From Bacteroidales bacterium (lineage in GTDB: Bacteria > Bacteroidota > Bacteroidia > Bacteroidales > UBA932): a stretch of DNA of 41,434 bases. A model generated the notes under the pieces. That model was not told the origin of the DNA. It did not search any database and saw nothing but the letters and a program-made list of their open reading frames with translations. The DNA lies in assembly GCA_016291185.1 (NCBI GenBank), contig JAEFAI010000020.1, positions 1-41,434 of the forward strand, read 5' to 3'. Position 1 is the first letter of the stretch. The number at the start of each line of letters is the position of its first letter. Made by a program: the position numbers and the translations under genes. Below, in pieces: positions 1-8,987 of the stretch.

Positions 1-245
1 CTGATGACGTAGCCCTTCTCGCGGAGCTGCTCCAGCGCGGCTTCGAGGAAGGCGCTGCGCGGGGCGCTGACGGTGAAGGTGGACTGCTCCTCGGCATTGG
101 GGATATAGTAGATGTCGGGCTGGCACTCCTTGCGAAGGAAGCTGATGAGCGAATCCAGCCCGACGCGTTTGACTTCCAGGAGGTCCTGGGCGTGCATGCT
201 GGCGGCCCCCAGGGCCAGCAGCAGGATCAGCAAGGTCTTTCTCAT
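1..245 (-). CDS. Secreted protein with STN-like N-terminal region (partial, C-terminus outside window)
   Basis: The reading frame starts at an ATG at 245 and runs off the left edge. The first ~20 residues form a signal peptide (MRKTLLILLLALGAA, then an AQ cleavage-like site). The next ~60 residues (DSLISFLRKECQPDIYYIP, then EEQSTFTVSAPR and an amphipathic helix) resemble the STN (secretin/TonB short N-terminal) domain found at the front of Bacteroidetes TonB-dependent receptors and related outer-membrane proteins. The start codon overlaps the stop of the upstream gene in an ATGA arrangement, so the two are probably translationally coupled. Only 81 codons are visible, so the receptor or plug part cannot be confirmed. 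The STN assignment rests on pattern resemblance. Confidence 0.6.
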   Translation of the reverse strand, partial: MRKTLLILLLALGAASMHAQDLLEVKRVGLDSLISFLRKECQPDIYYIPNAEEQSTFTVSAPRSAFLEAALEQLREKGYVI

Positions 246-979
246 CGGGCGGCGGCATTGAGGACACCCAGGCAGTAGGTGTCGAAATCAGTTCTGTTGG
301 AGTCGAGCCCGGCCGCGCGGAGCGCCGCGCGGATTTCGCGCTTCTGCGCGGGGAACTTGCCGAGCAGGGCCGATTTACCCTTGATCCGGGAGAAATGGCC
401 GTCGCGGTCCCGGAAATAATAGGATGTCGCGATGGCGAAATGGCGGGTCAGGGACGTGTCGTAGTTGTCGTCGTTGTAGCCGATGATGGCGCCGTTGACA
501 TTGTTGACCGAGGAATGGAGCCGCTTGTCTACGTGCTTGTAGACCTGCTCTGGACCCTCGCCGATCACTTCGTAGAAGCCGGCGGGGAGCTCTTTGTCCG
601 CCTGGGCGCGGCCCACGAAGCAGCGGTCGCCGACGATCAGGGTATCCACCTGGGCCGGTGACAGGGCGACGGTGTGGCGGCCGGCCCCCAGGCTGGCCAG
701 TACGAGCTGGGCCGAGGCATCGATGTTGACGGAGATGTCGTCGTAGAAATTGCCTTCGAACAGGATCCCGCCCTGCCGGAAGTCAGGGGAGGACCAATAA
801 GGGTGGCCGTTCGCCCGGAAATTGTACCGGGGCGCCTGCCGGCCGCGGTACAGGATGGACCGCTCGCCGGCGGCCAGCCGGAACGCGCGGGCTTCCGGAC
901 GCTCCGCGAGCTGCGCCCGGGCAGGGGTGCAGACCGGCAGGAGAACAAGCAGGCCGAATAGGAAGATAACTGGTTTCAT
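242..979 (-). CDS. Secreted hypothetical protein, Bacteroidales
   Basis: A 245-residue protein starting at ATG 979. An in-frame ATG 18 bases upstream would only add a few residues before the signal peptide (MKPVIFLFGLLVLLPVC), so the internal start is preferred. No transmembrane segment follows the signal, so the product is likely periplasmic or outer-membrane associated. I do not recognise a named domain. The body is rich in Tyr, Asp and Arg and ends with a possible helical region. It overlaps the STN-domain gene by four bases (ATGA), which suggests a two-gene unit in which this protein may accompany the outer-membrane partner. The role is unknown. Confidence 0.65.
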   Translation of the reverse strand: MKPVIFLFGLLVLLPVCTPARAQLAERPEARAFRLAAGERSILYRGRQAPRYNFRANGHPYWSSPDFRQGGILFEGNFYDDISVNIDASAQLVLASLGAGRHTVALSPAQVDTLIVGDRCFVGRAQADKELPAGFYEVIGEGPEQVYKHVDKRLHSSVNNVNGAIIGYNDDNYDTSLTRHFAIATSYYFRDRDGHFSRIKGKSALLGKFPAQKREIRAALRAAGLDSNRTDFDTYCLGVLNAAAR

Positions 980-985
980 TGAAGA

Positions 986-993
986 CAAATATA
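986..993 (-). promoter_or_regulatory. Candidate -7 element for the secreted protein gene
   Basis: On the minus strand the sequence reads TATATTTG, a full match to the Bacteroidetes -7 consensus TAnnTTTG. It sits only six bases before the ATG at 979, so a transcript from it would be nearly leaderless. No TTG lies at the expected -33 distance, which lowers confidence. Confidence 0.4.
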
Positions 994-1030
994 GCAAATA
1001 AGTGTGAAAGTATCATTATTTTACAAAGGT

Positions 1031-1061
1031 TTTGGAATGTTGCGAAAAATGCCTAAATTTG
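1031..1061 (+). promoter_or_regulatory. Bacteroidetes-type promoter for rpsO
   Basis: TTTG at 1031-1034 and TAAATTTG at 1054-1061 are separated by 19 bases. This matches the -33/-7 arrangement of the Bacteroidetes primary sigma factor. The element lies about 60 bases before the rpsO start, leaving a leader that could carry autoregulation. Confidence 0.7.
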
Positions 1062-1120
1062 CACGCTTTTTCCCGCTGTGGGAGGAAGAAGAATTATAAA
1101 CCCTTAATTTTTTTGCTGAA

Positions 1121-1396
1121 ATGGCTGAATATTTAGAGCCTTCCAAGAAGCAAGAGATTTTCGCGAAGTACGGGAAGTCCAATAAGGACACCGGCTCTCC
1201 TGAGAGTCAGGTTGCTTTATTTTCCTACCGTATCGCTCACCTTACCGAGCACGTGAAGAAGAACAAGAAGGACGTGGTCACGCGTCGTTCCCTTCTCCGC
1301 CTCGTCGGTAAGCGTCGCCAGATCCTGGACTACCTCCAGGAGGTGGACATCGAGAGATACCGCAACATCGTCAAGGAGCTCGGTCTCCGTCGATAA
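1121..1396 (+). CDS. rpsO: 30S ribosomal protein S15
   Basis: A 91-residue S15, close to the usual 89. It binds the central domain of 16S rRNA early in small-subunit assembly. The family signature is clear: [25 protein letters not shown], and a C-terminal helix with [13 protein letters not shown] and LDYL. The ATG at 1121 is the only sensible start; there is no strong Shine-Dalgarno site, which is usual in this phylum. It is followed by a hairpin and then by pnp, the same rpsO-pnp order seen in many bacteria, where partial termination between the genes sets their relative expression. Confidence 0.98.
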   Translation: MAEYLEPSKKQEIFAKYGKSNKDTGSPESQVALFSYRIAHLTEHVKKNKKDVVTRRSLLRLVGKRRQILDYLQEVDIERYRNIVKELGLRR

Positions 1397-1414
1397 GCAG
1401 ATAGGAAACAACTG

Positions 1415-1447
1415 GGGGATGGTGCCCATCGGGACCATCCCCTTTTT
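1415..1447 (+). terminator. Intrinsic terminator/attenuator between rpsO and pnp
   Basis: A perfect nine-base stem GGGGATGGT / ACCATCCCC with a ten-base loop is followed directly by TTTTT. It lies 37 bases before pnp, so it probably ends most rpsO transcripts while some read-through supplies pnp. Confidence 0.85.
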
Positions 1448-1483
1448 GATAGAAGACGTAAAAGACGCAATAGAGAAACAGTA

Positions 1484-3871
1484 ATGAACGTAATCAACAA
1501 GAAAATCGAGCTCGCGGACGGCCGCGTGATCGAGATCGAGACCGGCAAACTGGCCAAGCAGGCCGCCGGCTCCGCCGTTGTCAAGATGGGAGGCACCATG
1601 GTCCTCGCCACCGTGACCTGTGCCGAAGAAGTCAAGGAAGGCACCGATTTCATGCCTCTCACCGTGGACTACCGTGAGAAGTACTATGCCGCGGGACGTT
1701 TCCCCGGCGGCTTTATGAAGCGCGAGAGCAAACCCTCCGACTACGAGGTGCTCATCGCCCGCCTGGTGGACCGCCCCATCCGCCCGCTGTGGCCGGATGA
1801 TTTCCACCTGGAAGTCTTTGTGAACATCAGTCTGATTTCCGCCGAGAAGGACATCCAGCCCGACGCCCTCGCCGGCCTGGCCGCCTCCTGCGCCCTCGCC
1901 TCTTCCGACCTGCCGTTCGGCGGCCCGGTCTCCGAAGTGCGCGTGAGCCGCATCAACGGCGAATTCGTCATCAACCCGAATTTCTCCCAGATGAAGGACT
2001 CCGACCTCGAGCTGATGGTCGCCGCCACCGAGGAGAACATCATGATGGTCGAAGGCGAGATGAACGAGGTCAGCGAGCACGACATGCTCGAGGCCATCAA
2101 GTTCGCCCACGAAGAGATCAAGAAGCACTGCCGCGTGCAGAAGGAGCTCATGCACGAGCTCGGCACCGACGTCAACAAGCGCGACTATCCGCACGACGTC
2201 GAGGACGAGGACCTCAAGAAGGCTGTCCACGACTTCTGCTACGACAAGTGCTATGCCCTGGCCAAGTCCGCCAAGCCCAAGAAGGAGCGTGAGGAAGGCT
2301 TCAAGGCCATCAAGGAGGAGTTCCTCGCCACCATTCCCGAGGAGCAGCTCGAAGAGAAGACCCCGCTCGTGGAGCGCTACTACCACGCCGAGGAGAAGGA
2401 AGCCATGCGCAACATGATCCTCGACGAGGGCATCCGTCTGGACGGCCGCGTCTGCGACCAGGTCCGTCCGATCTGGTGCGAGGTGGACTACCTCCCCTGC
2501 GCCCATGGCTCCGCCATCTTCACCCGCGGCGAGACGCAGTCCCTCGCGACCGTCACCCTCGGCACCAAGATGGATATGAAGGAGATGGACGAGGTGCTGA
2601 TCCAGGAGGACCAGCAGTTCGTGCTCCACTACAACTTCCCGCCGTTCGCCACCGGCGAGGCCAAGCCGCAGCGCGGCCCCGGCCGTCGCGAGATCGGCCA
2701 CGGCAACCTGGCGATGCGCGCCCTCAAGCCCGTCATCCCCATGGCTCCCGAGAACCCGTACGCCGTGCGCGTCGTTTCCGATATCCTCGAGTCCAACGGT
2801 TCTTCTTCCATGGCCTCCGTCTGCGGCGGCTGCCTCGCCCTCATGGACGCCGGCGTGAAGATCAAGAAGCCGGTGGCCGGTGTGGCCATGGGCCTCATCA
2901 CCGACGAGGTGCACCCGAACGACCGCTACGCCATCCTGACCGATATCCTCGGTGACGAGGATCACCTCGGCGACATGGACTTCAAGGTCACGGGTACCGC
3001 CGACGGTATCACCGCCACCCAGATGGATATCAAGGTGGACGGCCTGTCCTACGAGGTCCTCGAGAAAGCCCTCGAGCAGGCTCGTCAGGGCCGTATGCAC
3101 ATCATGGGCGAGATGATGAAGACCATCAGCGAGCCGCGTGCGGACTACAAGCCGTTCGTGCCGCGCATCGTCCAGCTCCGCATCGCTGCCGAGTTCATCG
3201 GCGCGGTCATCGGCAAGGGCGGCGAGACCATCCAGAAGATTCAGAAAGAGACCGGTTGCGTCATCAACATTGACGAGGAGCCGATCCCTGGCACCAACCT
3301 CACCGAAGGTGTGGTGGATATCGCATCCGACAACGCTGACAACATGCAGAAGGCCCTCGACTGGATCAAGGGTATCTGCGCTGTCCCTGAGGTCGGCACC
3401 GTCTATCACGGTAAGGTCGTGAGCATCCTCGAGTTCGGCGCTTTCATCGAGATCCTGCCGGGCAAGGAAGGCCTGCTGCACGTCTCCGAGATCGCGTGGA
3501 ACAAGACCGAGAAGGTCGAGGACGTCCTGTCCGTCGGCGACGAGGTCGATGTCAAGCTCCTCGAGATCGACGCCAAGACCGGCAAGATGCGCCTGTCCAT
3601 GCGTGCTCTGACCGAGAAGCCGGAAGGCTACAAGGAGCCGGAGCGCCGTCCCCGTGGCGAGCGTGGTGACCGTGGCGACCGTCGTGACGACCGCCGTGGT
3701 GATCGCCGGGAGGGTGGCCGTGGCCGCGACGAGCGTCGCGGTGGCGAGCGTCGCGAAGGTGGCCGTGACAACCGTCACGACAACCGCCCGCGCCACAACA
3801 ACGGCCCGCGCACCGATGCTCCCGCCCCGTCCTTCGACGACTTCAAGGAGCCCGTTGAGGAAGTCTTCTAG
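1484..3871 (+). CDS. pnp: Polyribonucleotide nucleotidyltransferase (PNPase)
   Basis: A 795-residue trimeric 3'-5' phosphorolytic exoribonuclease, cytoplasmic and involved in mRNA turnover. Two RNase PH-like domains flank an all-alpha linker (roughly residues 1-550). A KH domain with the GxxG loop IGKGGE follows at about 565-620, then an S1 domain with [14 protein letters not shown] near 640-710. The core keeps family motifs such as FPGGFMKRE and [11 protein letters not shown]. Beyond the S1 domain there is an extension of about 80 residues dominated by Arg, Gly and Asp (repeats like [16 protein letters not shown]) that ends in an acidic tail; the E. coli enzyme is 711 residues and lacks it. 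Long minus-strand frames opposite this gene are artefacts of its codon bias. Confidence 0.97.
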   Translation: MNVINKKIELADGRVIEIETGKLAKQAAGSAVVKMGGTMVLATVTCAEEVKEGTDFMPLTVDYREKYYAAGRFPGGFMKRESKPSDYEVLIARLVDRPIRPLWPDDFHLEVFVNISLISAEKDIQPDALAGLAASCALASSDLPFGGPVSEVRVSRINGEFVINPNFSQMKDSDLELMVAATEENIMMVEGEMNEVSEHDMLEAIKFAHEEIKKHCRVQKELMHELGTDVNKRDYPHDVEDEDLKKAVHDFCYDKCYALAKSAKPKKEREEGFKAIKEEFLATIPEEQLEEKTPLVERYYHAEEKEAMRNMILDEGIRLDGRVCDQVRPIWCEVDYLPCAHGSAIFTRGETQSLATVTLGTKMDMKEMDEVLIQEDQQFVLHYNFPPFATGEAKPQRGPGRREIGHGNLAMRALKPVIPMAPENPYAVRVVSDILESNGSSSMASVCGGCLALMDAGVKIKKPVAGVAMGLITDEVHPNDRYAILTDILGDEDHLGDMDFKVTGTADGITATQMDIKVDGLSYEVLEKALEQARQGRMHIMGEMMKTISEPRADYKPFVPRIVQLRIAAEFIGAVIGKGGETIQKIQKETGCVINIDEEPIPGTNLTEGVVDIASDNADNMQKALDWIKGICAVPEVGTVYHGKVVSILEFGAFIEILPGKEGLLHVSEIAWNKTEKVEDVLSVGDEVDVKLLEIDAKTGKMRLSMRALTEKPEGYKEPERRPRGERGDRGDRRDDRRGDRREGGRGRDERRGGERREGGRDNRHDNRPRHNNGPRTDAPAPSFDDFKEPVEEVF

Positions 3872-3879
3872 GACTTGAT

Positions 3880-3964
3880 CGTCATCCCATTTTAAACGTC
3901 CTCCCCGACCTGATCGGGGATCTCATATCAAACGTCATTCGCCGGCTCTGTCCGGCGAATCTCG
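3880..3964 (+). repeat. Two palindromic repeat units downstream of pnp
   Basis: Unit A contains TCCCCGA / TCGGGGA (3902-3920) followed by TCTC. Unit B (3933-3964) is CGTCATTCGCCGG, a six-base loop, then CCGGCGAATCTCG. Both carry the CGTCAT...ATCTC-type flanks seen in the other dispersed copies at 5451, 6456, 10310 and 13348. The hairpins may also stabilise or terminate pnp mRNA, although no long T run follows. Confidence 0.7.
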
Positions 3965-3968
3965 TTTC

Positions 3969-3999
3969 TTGCCGAATCCATTGTAAATGATTATTTTTG
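3969..3999 (+). promoter_or_regulatory. Bacteroidetes-type promoter for the lipoprotein hydrolase
   Basis: TTG at 3969-3971 and TATTTTTG at 3992-3999 are 20 bases apart, and the ATG follows 23 bases later. The -33 element touches the 3' end of the palindromic repeat. Confidence 0.6.
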
Positions 4000-4022
4000 C
4001 AACAACTAATATCCATCATTTC

Positions 4023-4928
4023 ATGAAAAAGTTTTCCTTCTTCCTGATGGCCGGCGCCCTCGCGCTGGTCGCGTGTACCCCTAAGCCGGTGGCTCCGAAC
4101 GCCACCCAGTCCTTGGTTGTCGAAGACGGCGGCACCGGCCCCGTCAAGGTGCTGATGCTTGAGGATCCGACGCTCGAGGCGCACACCATCTTCGCCCCGC
4201 AGGACCTCTCCGCCTTCGGCAAAAAGAACCTGCTGCCCGTGCTCGTGTGGGGCAACGGTGCCTGCACCAATTCTCCGTGGGAGCATTTCAAGTTCCTCAA
4301 TGAAATCGCTTCGCAGGGGTTCCTCGTGATCGCCACCGGATACATCCCGATGGAAGAAAAACCGTATCGTGGTCCGCAGTCCACTTCTGCCCAGCAGATC
4401 GAGTCCATCGACTGGGCTATCGCGCAGAATGCCGACAAGGAGAGCCCGTACTACGGACGCATCGACGTGAACGCCATCGCAGCGGCCGGCATGTCCTGCG
4501 GCGGCCTGCAGACCCTCGACAACTCCGCCGACCCGCGCATCAAGACTCTCATGATCTGCAACAGCGGCCTGTTCTCCAACCCGGCCGGCGCCGTCCCCGG
4601 CATGCCGATGCCTGAGAAGGAGAAGCTTCAGGATATTCAGGTTCCTATTATATATATTCTGGGTGGCGAGACCGATATCGCCTACGAGAACGGTATGGAT
4701 GACTTCCACCGCATCAGCAAGGTCCCGGCCTTTGCGGCCAACTACCCGGTTGGTCACGGCGGCACCTACCGCGAGGCGCACGGCGGCGAGTTCACCGTCC
4801 CGGCCATTGCGTGGCTGAAGTGGCAGCTCAAGGGCGACGCCGAAGCCGCCAAGATGTTCCAGGGCGAGGCCTGCGGTCTGTCGCAGCGCGAAGGCTGGAC
4901 CGTCGAGAAGAACGCCCTGATCGACTAA
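4023..4928 (+). CDS. Lipoprotein alpha/beta hydrolase
   Basis: A 301-residue predicted lipoprotein. The signal MKKFSFFLMAGALALVAC ends in a lipobox with Cys 18 as the lipidated residue, which decides the start at 4023 rather than the upstream in-frame ATG at 3987. An alpha/beta-hydrolase fold is suggested by LLPVLVWGNGACTNSP (first strand and oxyanion region), by a nucleophile elbow G-M-S-C-G-G with Ser near residue 158, and by a late His in VGHGGTYREAHGG. The overall layout resembles secreted cutinase or dienelactone-hydrolase-like esterases; the substrate is unknown. It is monocistronic and convergent with the amidase gene, with only four bases between their ends. Confidence 0.75.
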   Translation: MKKFSFFLMAGALALVACTPKPVAPNATQSLVVEDGGTGPVKVLMLEDPTLEAHTIFAPQDLSAFGKKNLLPVLVWGNGACTNSPWEHFKFLNEIASQGFLVIATGYIPMEEKPYRGPQSTSAQQIESIDWAIAQNADKESPYYGRIDVNAIAAAGMSCGGLQTLDNSADPRIKTLMICNSGLFSNPAGAVPGMPMPEKEKLQDIQVPIIYILGGETDIAYENGMDDFHRISKVPAFAANYPVGHGGTYREAHGGEFTVPAIAWLKWQLKGDAEAAKMFQGEACGLSQREGWTVEKNALID

Positions 4929-4932
4929 GTGA

Positions 4933-5766
4933 CTAGATTCCCAGTTCGAAGCTGTCCGCGTCGGAGAGGACGGGGAATTTGGTGTGGTAGGTGGCGATGT
5001 GGGCGAGGTCGATCTCACCGCTGACGACGCCCTCGCGGCCGTCGGCCGCCTCGGCGAGCGTCTCGCCGTACGGGCCAATCCAGGCGGTGCCGCCGTTGTA
5101 GGTGCAGGCGGGATCGGTGCCGACGCGGTTGACCGCCGCGACGTAGCAGGCGTTCTCGATGGCGCGGGCGCGGGCGAGCGTGTCCCACGCGAAGCGGCGC
5201 ACGTCGGGCCAGCTCGCGACGAGCAGCATCACGTCGTAGTCGTCGCGGCTGCGCAGCCACACCGGGAAGCGCAGGTCGTAGCACACGGCCAGCAGGAAGC
5301 GGACGCCCAGGTACTTGACGATGACGCGCTCCTGTCCGGCCATAAAGCGTTCTCCTTCTCCGCCGTAGCCGAAGAGGTGGCGCTTGTCGTACTGCTCGTA
5401 GGTCCCGTCCGGGCGGACGAAATAAAAGCGGTTCACGCACTTGGCCTTCCCGTCATCCCCGACGGCCTCCCCGTCATTCCCGACGACCTCCTCGTCATTC
5501 GCCGACTCCGATCGGCGAATCTCCAGCGCGATACTGCCGGCGATGGCGGCGTGCAGCTCCGCGGCCTTGCGTTGCATCCAGGCGAGGCCTGCGGCGGGCT
5601 CGTGCTCGACCGTGGCGTTCGGCAGGGTGGCGAAGCCGGTGGAGAACATCTCCGGAAGGACGTAAAGGTCAGCGGGCTCGGCGTTCGCGAGCAACTTGTC
5701 GAGGTGGGCGCAGTTGGTCTGCGGGTCGCCCCAGACGATATCGGTTTGGATGAGGTTGATTTTCAT
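4933..5766 (-). CDS. Carbon-nitrogen hydrolase, YafV/omega-amidase-like
   Basis: A 277-residue nitrilase-superfamily enzyme. The catalytic triad is visible: Glu 39 (VLPEMFSTGF), Lys 128 (YDKRHLF) and Cys 162 (LLAVCYDLRFP). The MFSTGF and CYDLRFPVW context is typical of omega-amidases that hydrolyse alpha-ketoglutaramate-type amides, a repair or clean-up function in the cytosol. The gene ends the eight-gene minus-strand operon; its ATG overlaps the transporter stop (TAATG). Residues about 82-106 (rich in Asp, Glu and Gly) are encoded by a tandem cluster of the palindromic repeat and look like an insertion in a surface hairpin; the conserved strand resumes at NRFYFVRPDG. The substrate is inferred from the family only. 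Confidence 0.88.
   Translation of the reverse strand: MKINLIQTDIVWGDPQTNCAHLDKLLANAEPADLYVLPEMFSTGFATLPNATVEHEPAAGLAWMQRKAAELHAAIAGSIALEIRRSESANDEEVVGNDGEAVGDDGKAKCVNRFYFVRPDGTYEQYDKRHLFGYGGEGERFMAGQERVIVKYLGVRFLLAVCYDLRFPVWLRSRDDYDVMLLVASWPDVRRFAWDTLARARAIENACYVAAVNRVGTDPACTYNGGTAWIGPYGETLAEAADGREGVVSGEIDLAHIATYHTKFPVLSDADSFELGI
5451..5524 (+). repeat. Tandem palindromic repeat cluster inside the amidase gene
   Basis: Three successive CGTCAT-headed units are visible: two truncated ones (5451-5470 and about 5472-5491) and a full one at 5493-5523 with ATTCGCCGA / TCGGCGAAT arms followed by CTCC. The length keeps the host gene in frame. Confidence 0.75.
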
Positions 5767-7253
5767 TATAATTCTATGGGCTTATACTTCGGGACGAGGG
5801 ATTTCATGATGGTCCAGGCGATCAGGTAGGCGACGCCGCAGAAGCAGAACATCACAAAGTAGCCGGCCGGCTTGCCCTCGAAGCCGAGGAAGCGGAACGC
5901 GGCGCCCGCCTCTTCCGCATGCGTAAAGAGGTTGCCGGCCACTTTCTGGATGATCATCGACCCGATGCCGCCGGCCGTCGTGCCGATGCCGGTGATGGAG
6001 GCGATGGTGCTCTTCGGGAACATGTCGCCGATGGTGGAATAAAGATTGGCGCTCCAGGCCTGGTGGCCCGCTCCGGCGAGACCGATCAGGATGGCCGGCC
6101 ACCAGGCGGAGTTCAGGTTGATGCCCAGCGGCTGCGCGAAGAGCGCGGCGATGGGGAAGAAGGCGAAGATGAGCATCGCGAGCATGCGGCCCGCGTAGGG
6201 GTTCATACCCTTCTTCTCGACGAAGACCTTCGGCAGGTAACCGCCGACGATGGACACCACCGTGACGATGGCGTAGAGCGTGAAGATCAGGGCCTGGCCC
6301 AGCGGGGATGTGGCGGGTGCGCCGAACTGGTTGCTGAAATAGGAGGGCGCCCAGAAGAGGAAGAACCACCACACGCCGTCGGTGAAGAACTTGCCGGAGA
6401 TGAAGGCCCAGGTCTGGCGGTAGCGCAGGCACTGGACGAAGGGGATGGACGGCTCGTCATTCGCCGGTTGCTGGGGCCCCCGGAAATCTTTGATTTCTGG
6501 GGTAGCCTTGACCGGCGAATCTCCATCATCCTGATGGATGTACGCCAGCTCGGCCTCGTTCACCCGCGGGCTCTTCTCCGGCTTCTCGTACATGAAGGCC
6601 CAGAAGAACATCCAGATGAAGCCCAGGCCGCCAATGATGATGAAGGCCCACTCCCAGCCGAACTTGACGGCGAGGGGCGGGATCAGCAGCGGTGCGGCCA
6701 AGGCACCCACGGAGGCGCCTGCGTTGAAGATGGAGGTCGCAAAGGCGCGGTCCTTCTTCGGGAAATATTCGGCCGTCACCTTGATGGCGGCCGGGAAGTT
6801 GCCGGACTCGCCGAGGGCGAGGATGCCCCGGCAGAGCAGGAACAGATAGACAGAGGTGGTGGAGACGGCGAGTGCGACATTGCTGCCCACTTCGAGCGCG
6901 GCGAGTGCCCCCGTCCCGTCCAAACCGGTCAGGCGGGCGGTGCCCCAACCGCACAGGGCGTGCAGGCACGCGCCGAACGACCAGACGCCGATGGCGATGA
7001 GATATCCCTTCTTGGTGCCCATCCAGTCCACGAACTTGCCTGCGAAGAGGCAGCAGACGGCGTAGAAAATGGAGAAGAAGGAGGTGATGGTGCCGTAGTT
7101 GGCATCCGTCCAGTGGAATTCGGGTTTGATGAATTCCTCGTATGTCAAGGAAAGAACCTGGCGGTCAAGGTAATTGACCGTGGTCGCCACAAAGAGTAGC
7201 GAGCACAGCCACCAGCGCCAGTTGGTCATTAGTTTCTGCTGAGTGGTAGACAT
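5766..7253 (-). CDS. MFS transporter, hexuronate (ExuT/ACS) type
   Basis: A 495-residue major facilitator with about 12 membrane segments. The N-terminus has NYLDRQVLSL in the first helix and the cytoplasmic loop motif DWMGTKKGY, both typical of the anion:cation symporter family that includes hexuronate transporters. It lies directly downstream of eda and kdgK, so uptake of hexuronate or 2-keto-3-deoxygluconate is the likely role (inference from context). Residues about 245-266, in the central cytoplasmic loop, are encoded by a palindromic repeat with a second hairpin inside it. The stop overlaps the amidase start. Exact substrate specificity cannot be read from the sequence. Confidence 0.88.
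   Translation of the reverse strand: MSTTQQKLMTNWRWWLCSLLFVATTVNYLDRQVLSLTYEEFIKPEFHWTDANYGTITSFFSIFYAVCCLFAGKFVDWMGTKKGYLIAIGVWSFGACLHALCGWGTARLTGLDGTGALAALEVGSNVALAVSTTSVYLFLLCRGILALGESGNFPAAIKVTAEYFPKKDRAFATSIFNAGASVGALAAPLLIPPLAVKFGWEWAFIIIGGLGFIWMFFWAFMYEKPEKSPRVNEAELAYIHQDDGDSPVKATPEIKDFRGPQQPANDEPSIPFVQCLRYRQTWAFISGKFFTDGVWWFFLFWAPSYFSNQFGAPATSPLGQALIFTLYAIVTVVSIVGGYLPKVFVEKKGMNPYAGRMLAMLIFAFFPIAALFAQPLGINLNSAWWPAILIGLAGAGHQAWSANLYSTIGDMFPKSTIASITGIGTTAGGIGSMIIQKVAGNLFTHAEEAGAAFRFLGFEGKPAGYFVMFCFCGVAYLIAWTIMKSLVPKYKPIEL
6456..6523 (+). repeat. Nested palindromic repeat inside the transporter gene
   Basis: The outer arms ATTCGCCGG (6459-6467) and CCGGCGAAT (6512-6520) carry the CGTC and CTCC flanks of the dispersed family. 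The long loop holds a second hairpin, CCCCGGAAATC / GATTTCTGGGG (6478-6502, one G-T pair). The whole lies in frame in the central loop of the transporter. Confidence 0.75.
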
Positions 7254-7262
7254 GGTGTGTGG

Positions 7263-7928
7263 TTATCGTACTTCTTGAATGATCTGCAGGGCTTCCCGGC
7301 AGAGGGCGGTGATGCGGGGCCAGTCGCCGGCGGCGACGACGTCCTTGGGGAAGAGGTTGGAGCCCATCCCGACGCAGGTCACGCCGGCCTTGAACCAGGC
7401 TTCCAGATTGGCCCGCTCGGGCTTCACGCCGCCGGTGACCATCAGGCGGCTCCAGGGCATGGGGGCCCGCAGGCCCTTCACGAAGGCGGGTCCGAGCACG
7501 TCGCCCGGGAAGACCTTGCAGAGGTCGCAGCCGGCCTCCTGGGCCGCGCTCACCTCGCTCGCGCTGCCGCAGCCCGGGCAGTAGGGGACGAGGCGCCGGT
7601 TGCAGACCGGCACGACGGCGGGATTATAGACGGGGCCGACCACGAAGTTGGCGCCGAGCTGCAGGTAGAGGGCGGCGGTGGCGGGATCGACCACGCTGCC
7701 GATGCCCAGGATCATGCCCGGGAGCTCGGCGGCGGCATATTTGACCAGTTCTGCGAACACTTCCTGTGCGAAATCACCCCGGTTGGTGAATTCGAAGGCG
7801 CGGACCCCGCCGTCGTAGCAGGCCTTGAGCACCTGCTTGGCGATGGTGGCGTCGGCGTGGTAGAACACCGGCACGAGGCCGGTCTGCTGCATGGTCGCGA
7901 GGACCTGGAGTTTGTCGTATTTTGCCAT
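7263..7928 (-). CDS. eda: 2-keto-3-deoxy-6-phosphogluconate aldolase (KDPG/KHG aldolase)
   Basis: A 221-residue class I aldolase that cleaves KDPG to pyruvate and glyceraldehyde-3-phosphate, the last step of uronate or Entner-Doudoroff breakdown. Glu 46 ([10 protein letters not shown]) and the Schiff-base Lys 138 ([10 protein letters not shown]) are in the expected places, and GGVKPE forms the phosphate-binding region. Length and motifs match the family. It sits four bases after kdgK, whose product supplies its substrate, and nine bases before the transporter, so kinase, aldolase and transporter form a pathway unit. Confidence 0.94.
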   Translation of the reverse strand: MAKYDKLQVLATMQQTGLVPVFYHADATIAKQVLKACYDGGVRAFEFTNRGDFAQEVFAELVKYAAAELPGMILGIGSVVDPATAALYLQLGANFVVGPVYNPAVVPVCNRRLVPYCPGCGSASEVSAAQEAGCDLCKVFPGDVLGPAFVKGLRAPMPWSRLMVTGGVKPERANLEAWFKAGVTCVGMGSNLFPKDVVAAGDWPRITALCREALQIIQEVR

Positions 7929-7932
7929 AACT

Positions 7933-8973
7933 TTATCTTGCTACGCGGCCGGAGGCGTCGCCCTTCATCAGGTTCTCGACCTCGGCCACGGTGACCTGGT
8001 TGTAATCGCCGAAAATGGTATGCTTGAGGCAGGAGGCGGCCACGGCGAAGTTCAGCGCCTTCTGGTCGTCGCCCGGGTAGCTGAGCAGGCCGTAGATGAG
8101 CCCGCCCATGAAGGAGTCGCCGCCGCCCACGCGGTCCACGATGTGGGTGATGTCGTAGCGCGGGGATTCGTAGAGCTTCGCGCCGTCCCAGAGGACGCCG
8201 CCCCAGGTGTTGTGGTTGGCGTTGATGGAGCCGCGCAGGGTGATGATGACCTTCTTCGCACGCGGGAAACGCTTCATCAGCTGCTCGCCCACGCTGCGGA
8301 AGCGGCCCTGGTCGATCGCGCCGCCGGTGGCGGTCACGTCGAAGCCCTCGGGTTTGATGCCGAAGACCTTGTCGGCGTCCTCCTCGTTGCCGAGAATGAC
8401 GTCGCAGCCCTCCACGAGCGAGGGCATCACTTCGCCGGCGGTCTTGCCGTATTTCCAGAGATTCTTGCGGTAGTTCAGGTCGCAACTGACCGTCACGCCG
8501 AGGGCGTTAGCGGCCTTGATGGCCTCCAGACAGACGTCCGCCGCACCCTGGCTGAGGGCGGGCGTGATGCCGGTCCAGTGGAACCAGTCGGCGCCTTCGA
8601 AGACCTTCTTCCAGTCAATCATGCCCGGCTGGATGGTGGCGATGGCGGAGCCGGCACGGTCATAGACGACCTTGCTCGGGCGCGCCACGGCGCCGGTCTC
8701 GAGGAAATAAATACCGACACGGTCGCCGCCGAAAACGATTTTGGAGGTATCTACGCCATAGGAACGGAGGTCCTTGATGCAGGCCTTGGCGATGTCGTTG
8801 TCGGGCAGGCGGGTGACGAACGCGGCGTCGATGCCGTAGTTGGCCAGCGAGACGGCCACGTTGGCCTCGCCGCCGCCGAAGGTGGCGTCAAACTGGCGGG
8901 CCTGGCCGAACCGGAGGTAGCCAGGGGTGGAAAGGCGAAGCATAATCTCGCCGAAGGTGATGACTCTGGGCAT
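7933..8973 (-). CDS. kdgK: 2-keto-3-deoxygluconate kinase (PfkB family)
   Basis: A 346-residue PfkB-type sugar kinase that phosphorylates KDG to KDPG in the cytosol. The N-terminus has the family start [15 protein letters not shown] and the glycine-rich [15 protein letters not shown]. The C-terminal ATP-site motif [17 protein letters not shown] carries the catalytic Asp. The start at 8973 (MPRVITF) is chosen because the frame upstream runs into der and has no conserved sequence. It is followed by eda after four bases. It starts 14 bases after the stop of der, so it is probably transcribed with the upstream housekeeping genes. Confidence 0.93.
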   Translation of the reverse strand: MPRVITFGEIMLRLSTPGYLRFGQARQFDATFGGGEANVAVSLANYGIDAAFVTRLPDNDIAKACIKDLRSYGVDTSKIVFGGDRVGIYFLETGAVARPSKVVYDRAGSAIATIQPGMIDWKKVFEGADWFHWTGITPALSQGAADVCLEAIKAANALGVTVSCDLNYRKNLWKYGKTAGEVMPSLVEGCDVILGNEEDADKVFGIKPEGFDVTATGGAIDQGRFRSVGEQLMKRFPRAKKVIITLRGSINANHNTWGGVLWDGAKLYESPRYDITHIVDRVGGGDSFMGGLIYGLLSYPGDDQKALNFAVAASCLKHTIFGDYNQVTVAEVENLMKGDASGRVAR

Positions 8974-8987
8974 GGTAGTATGGTGGG

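Noticed and set aside
1217..3796. 859-codon minus-strand open frame opposite rpsO/pnp
   Set aside because: Low-complexity translation (long Val, Leu and Ala runs) that mirrors the codon bias of pnp; no domain or start signal.
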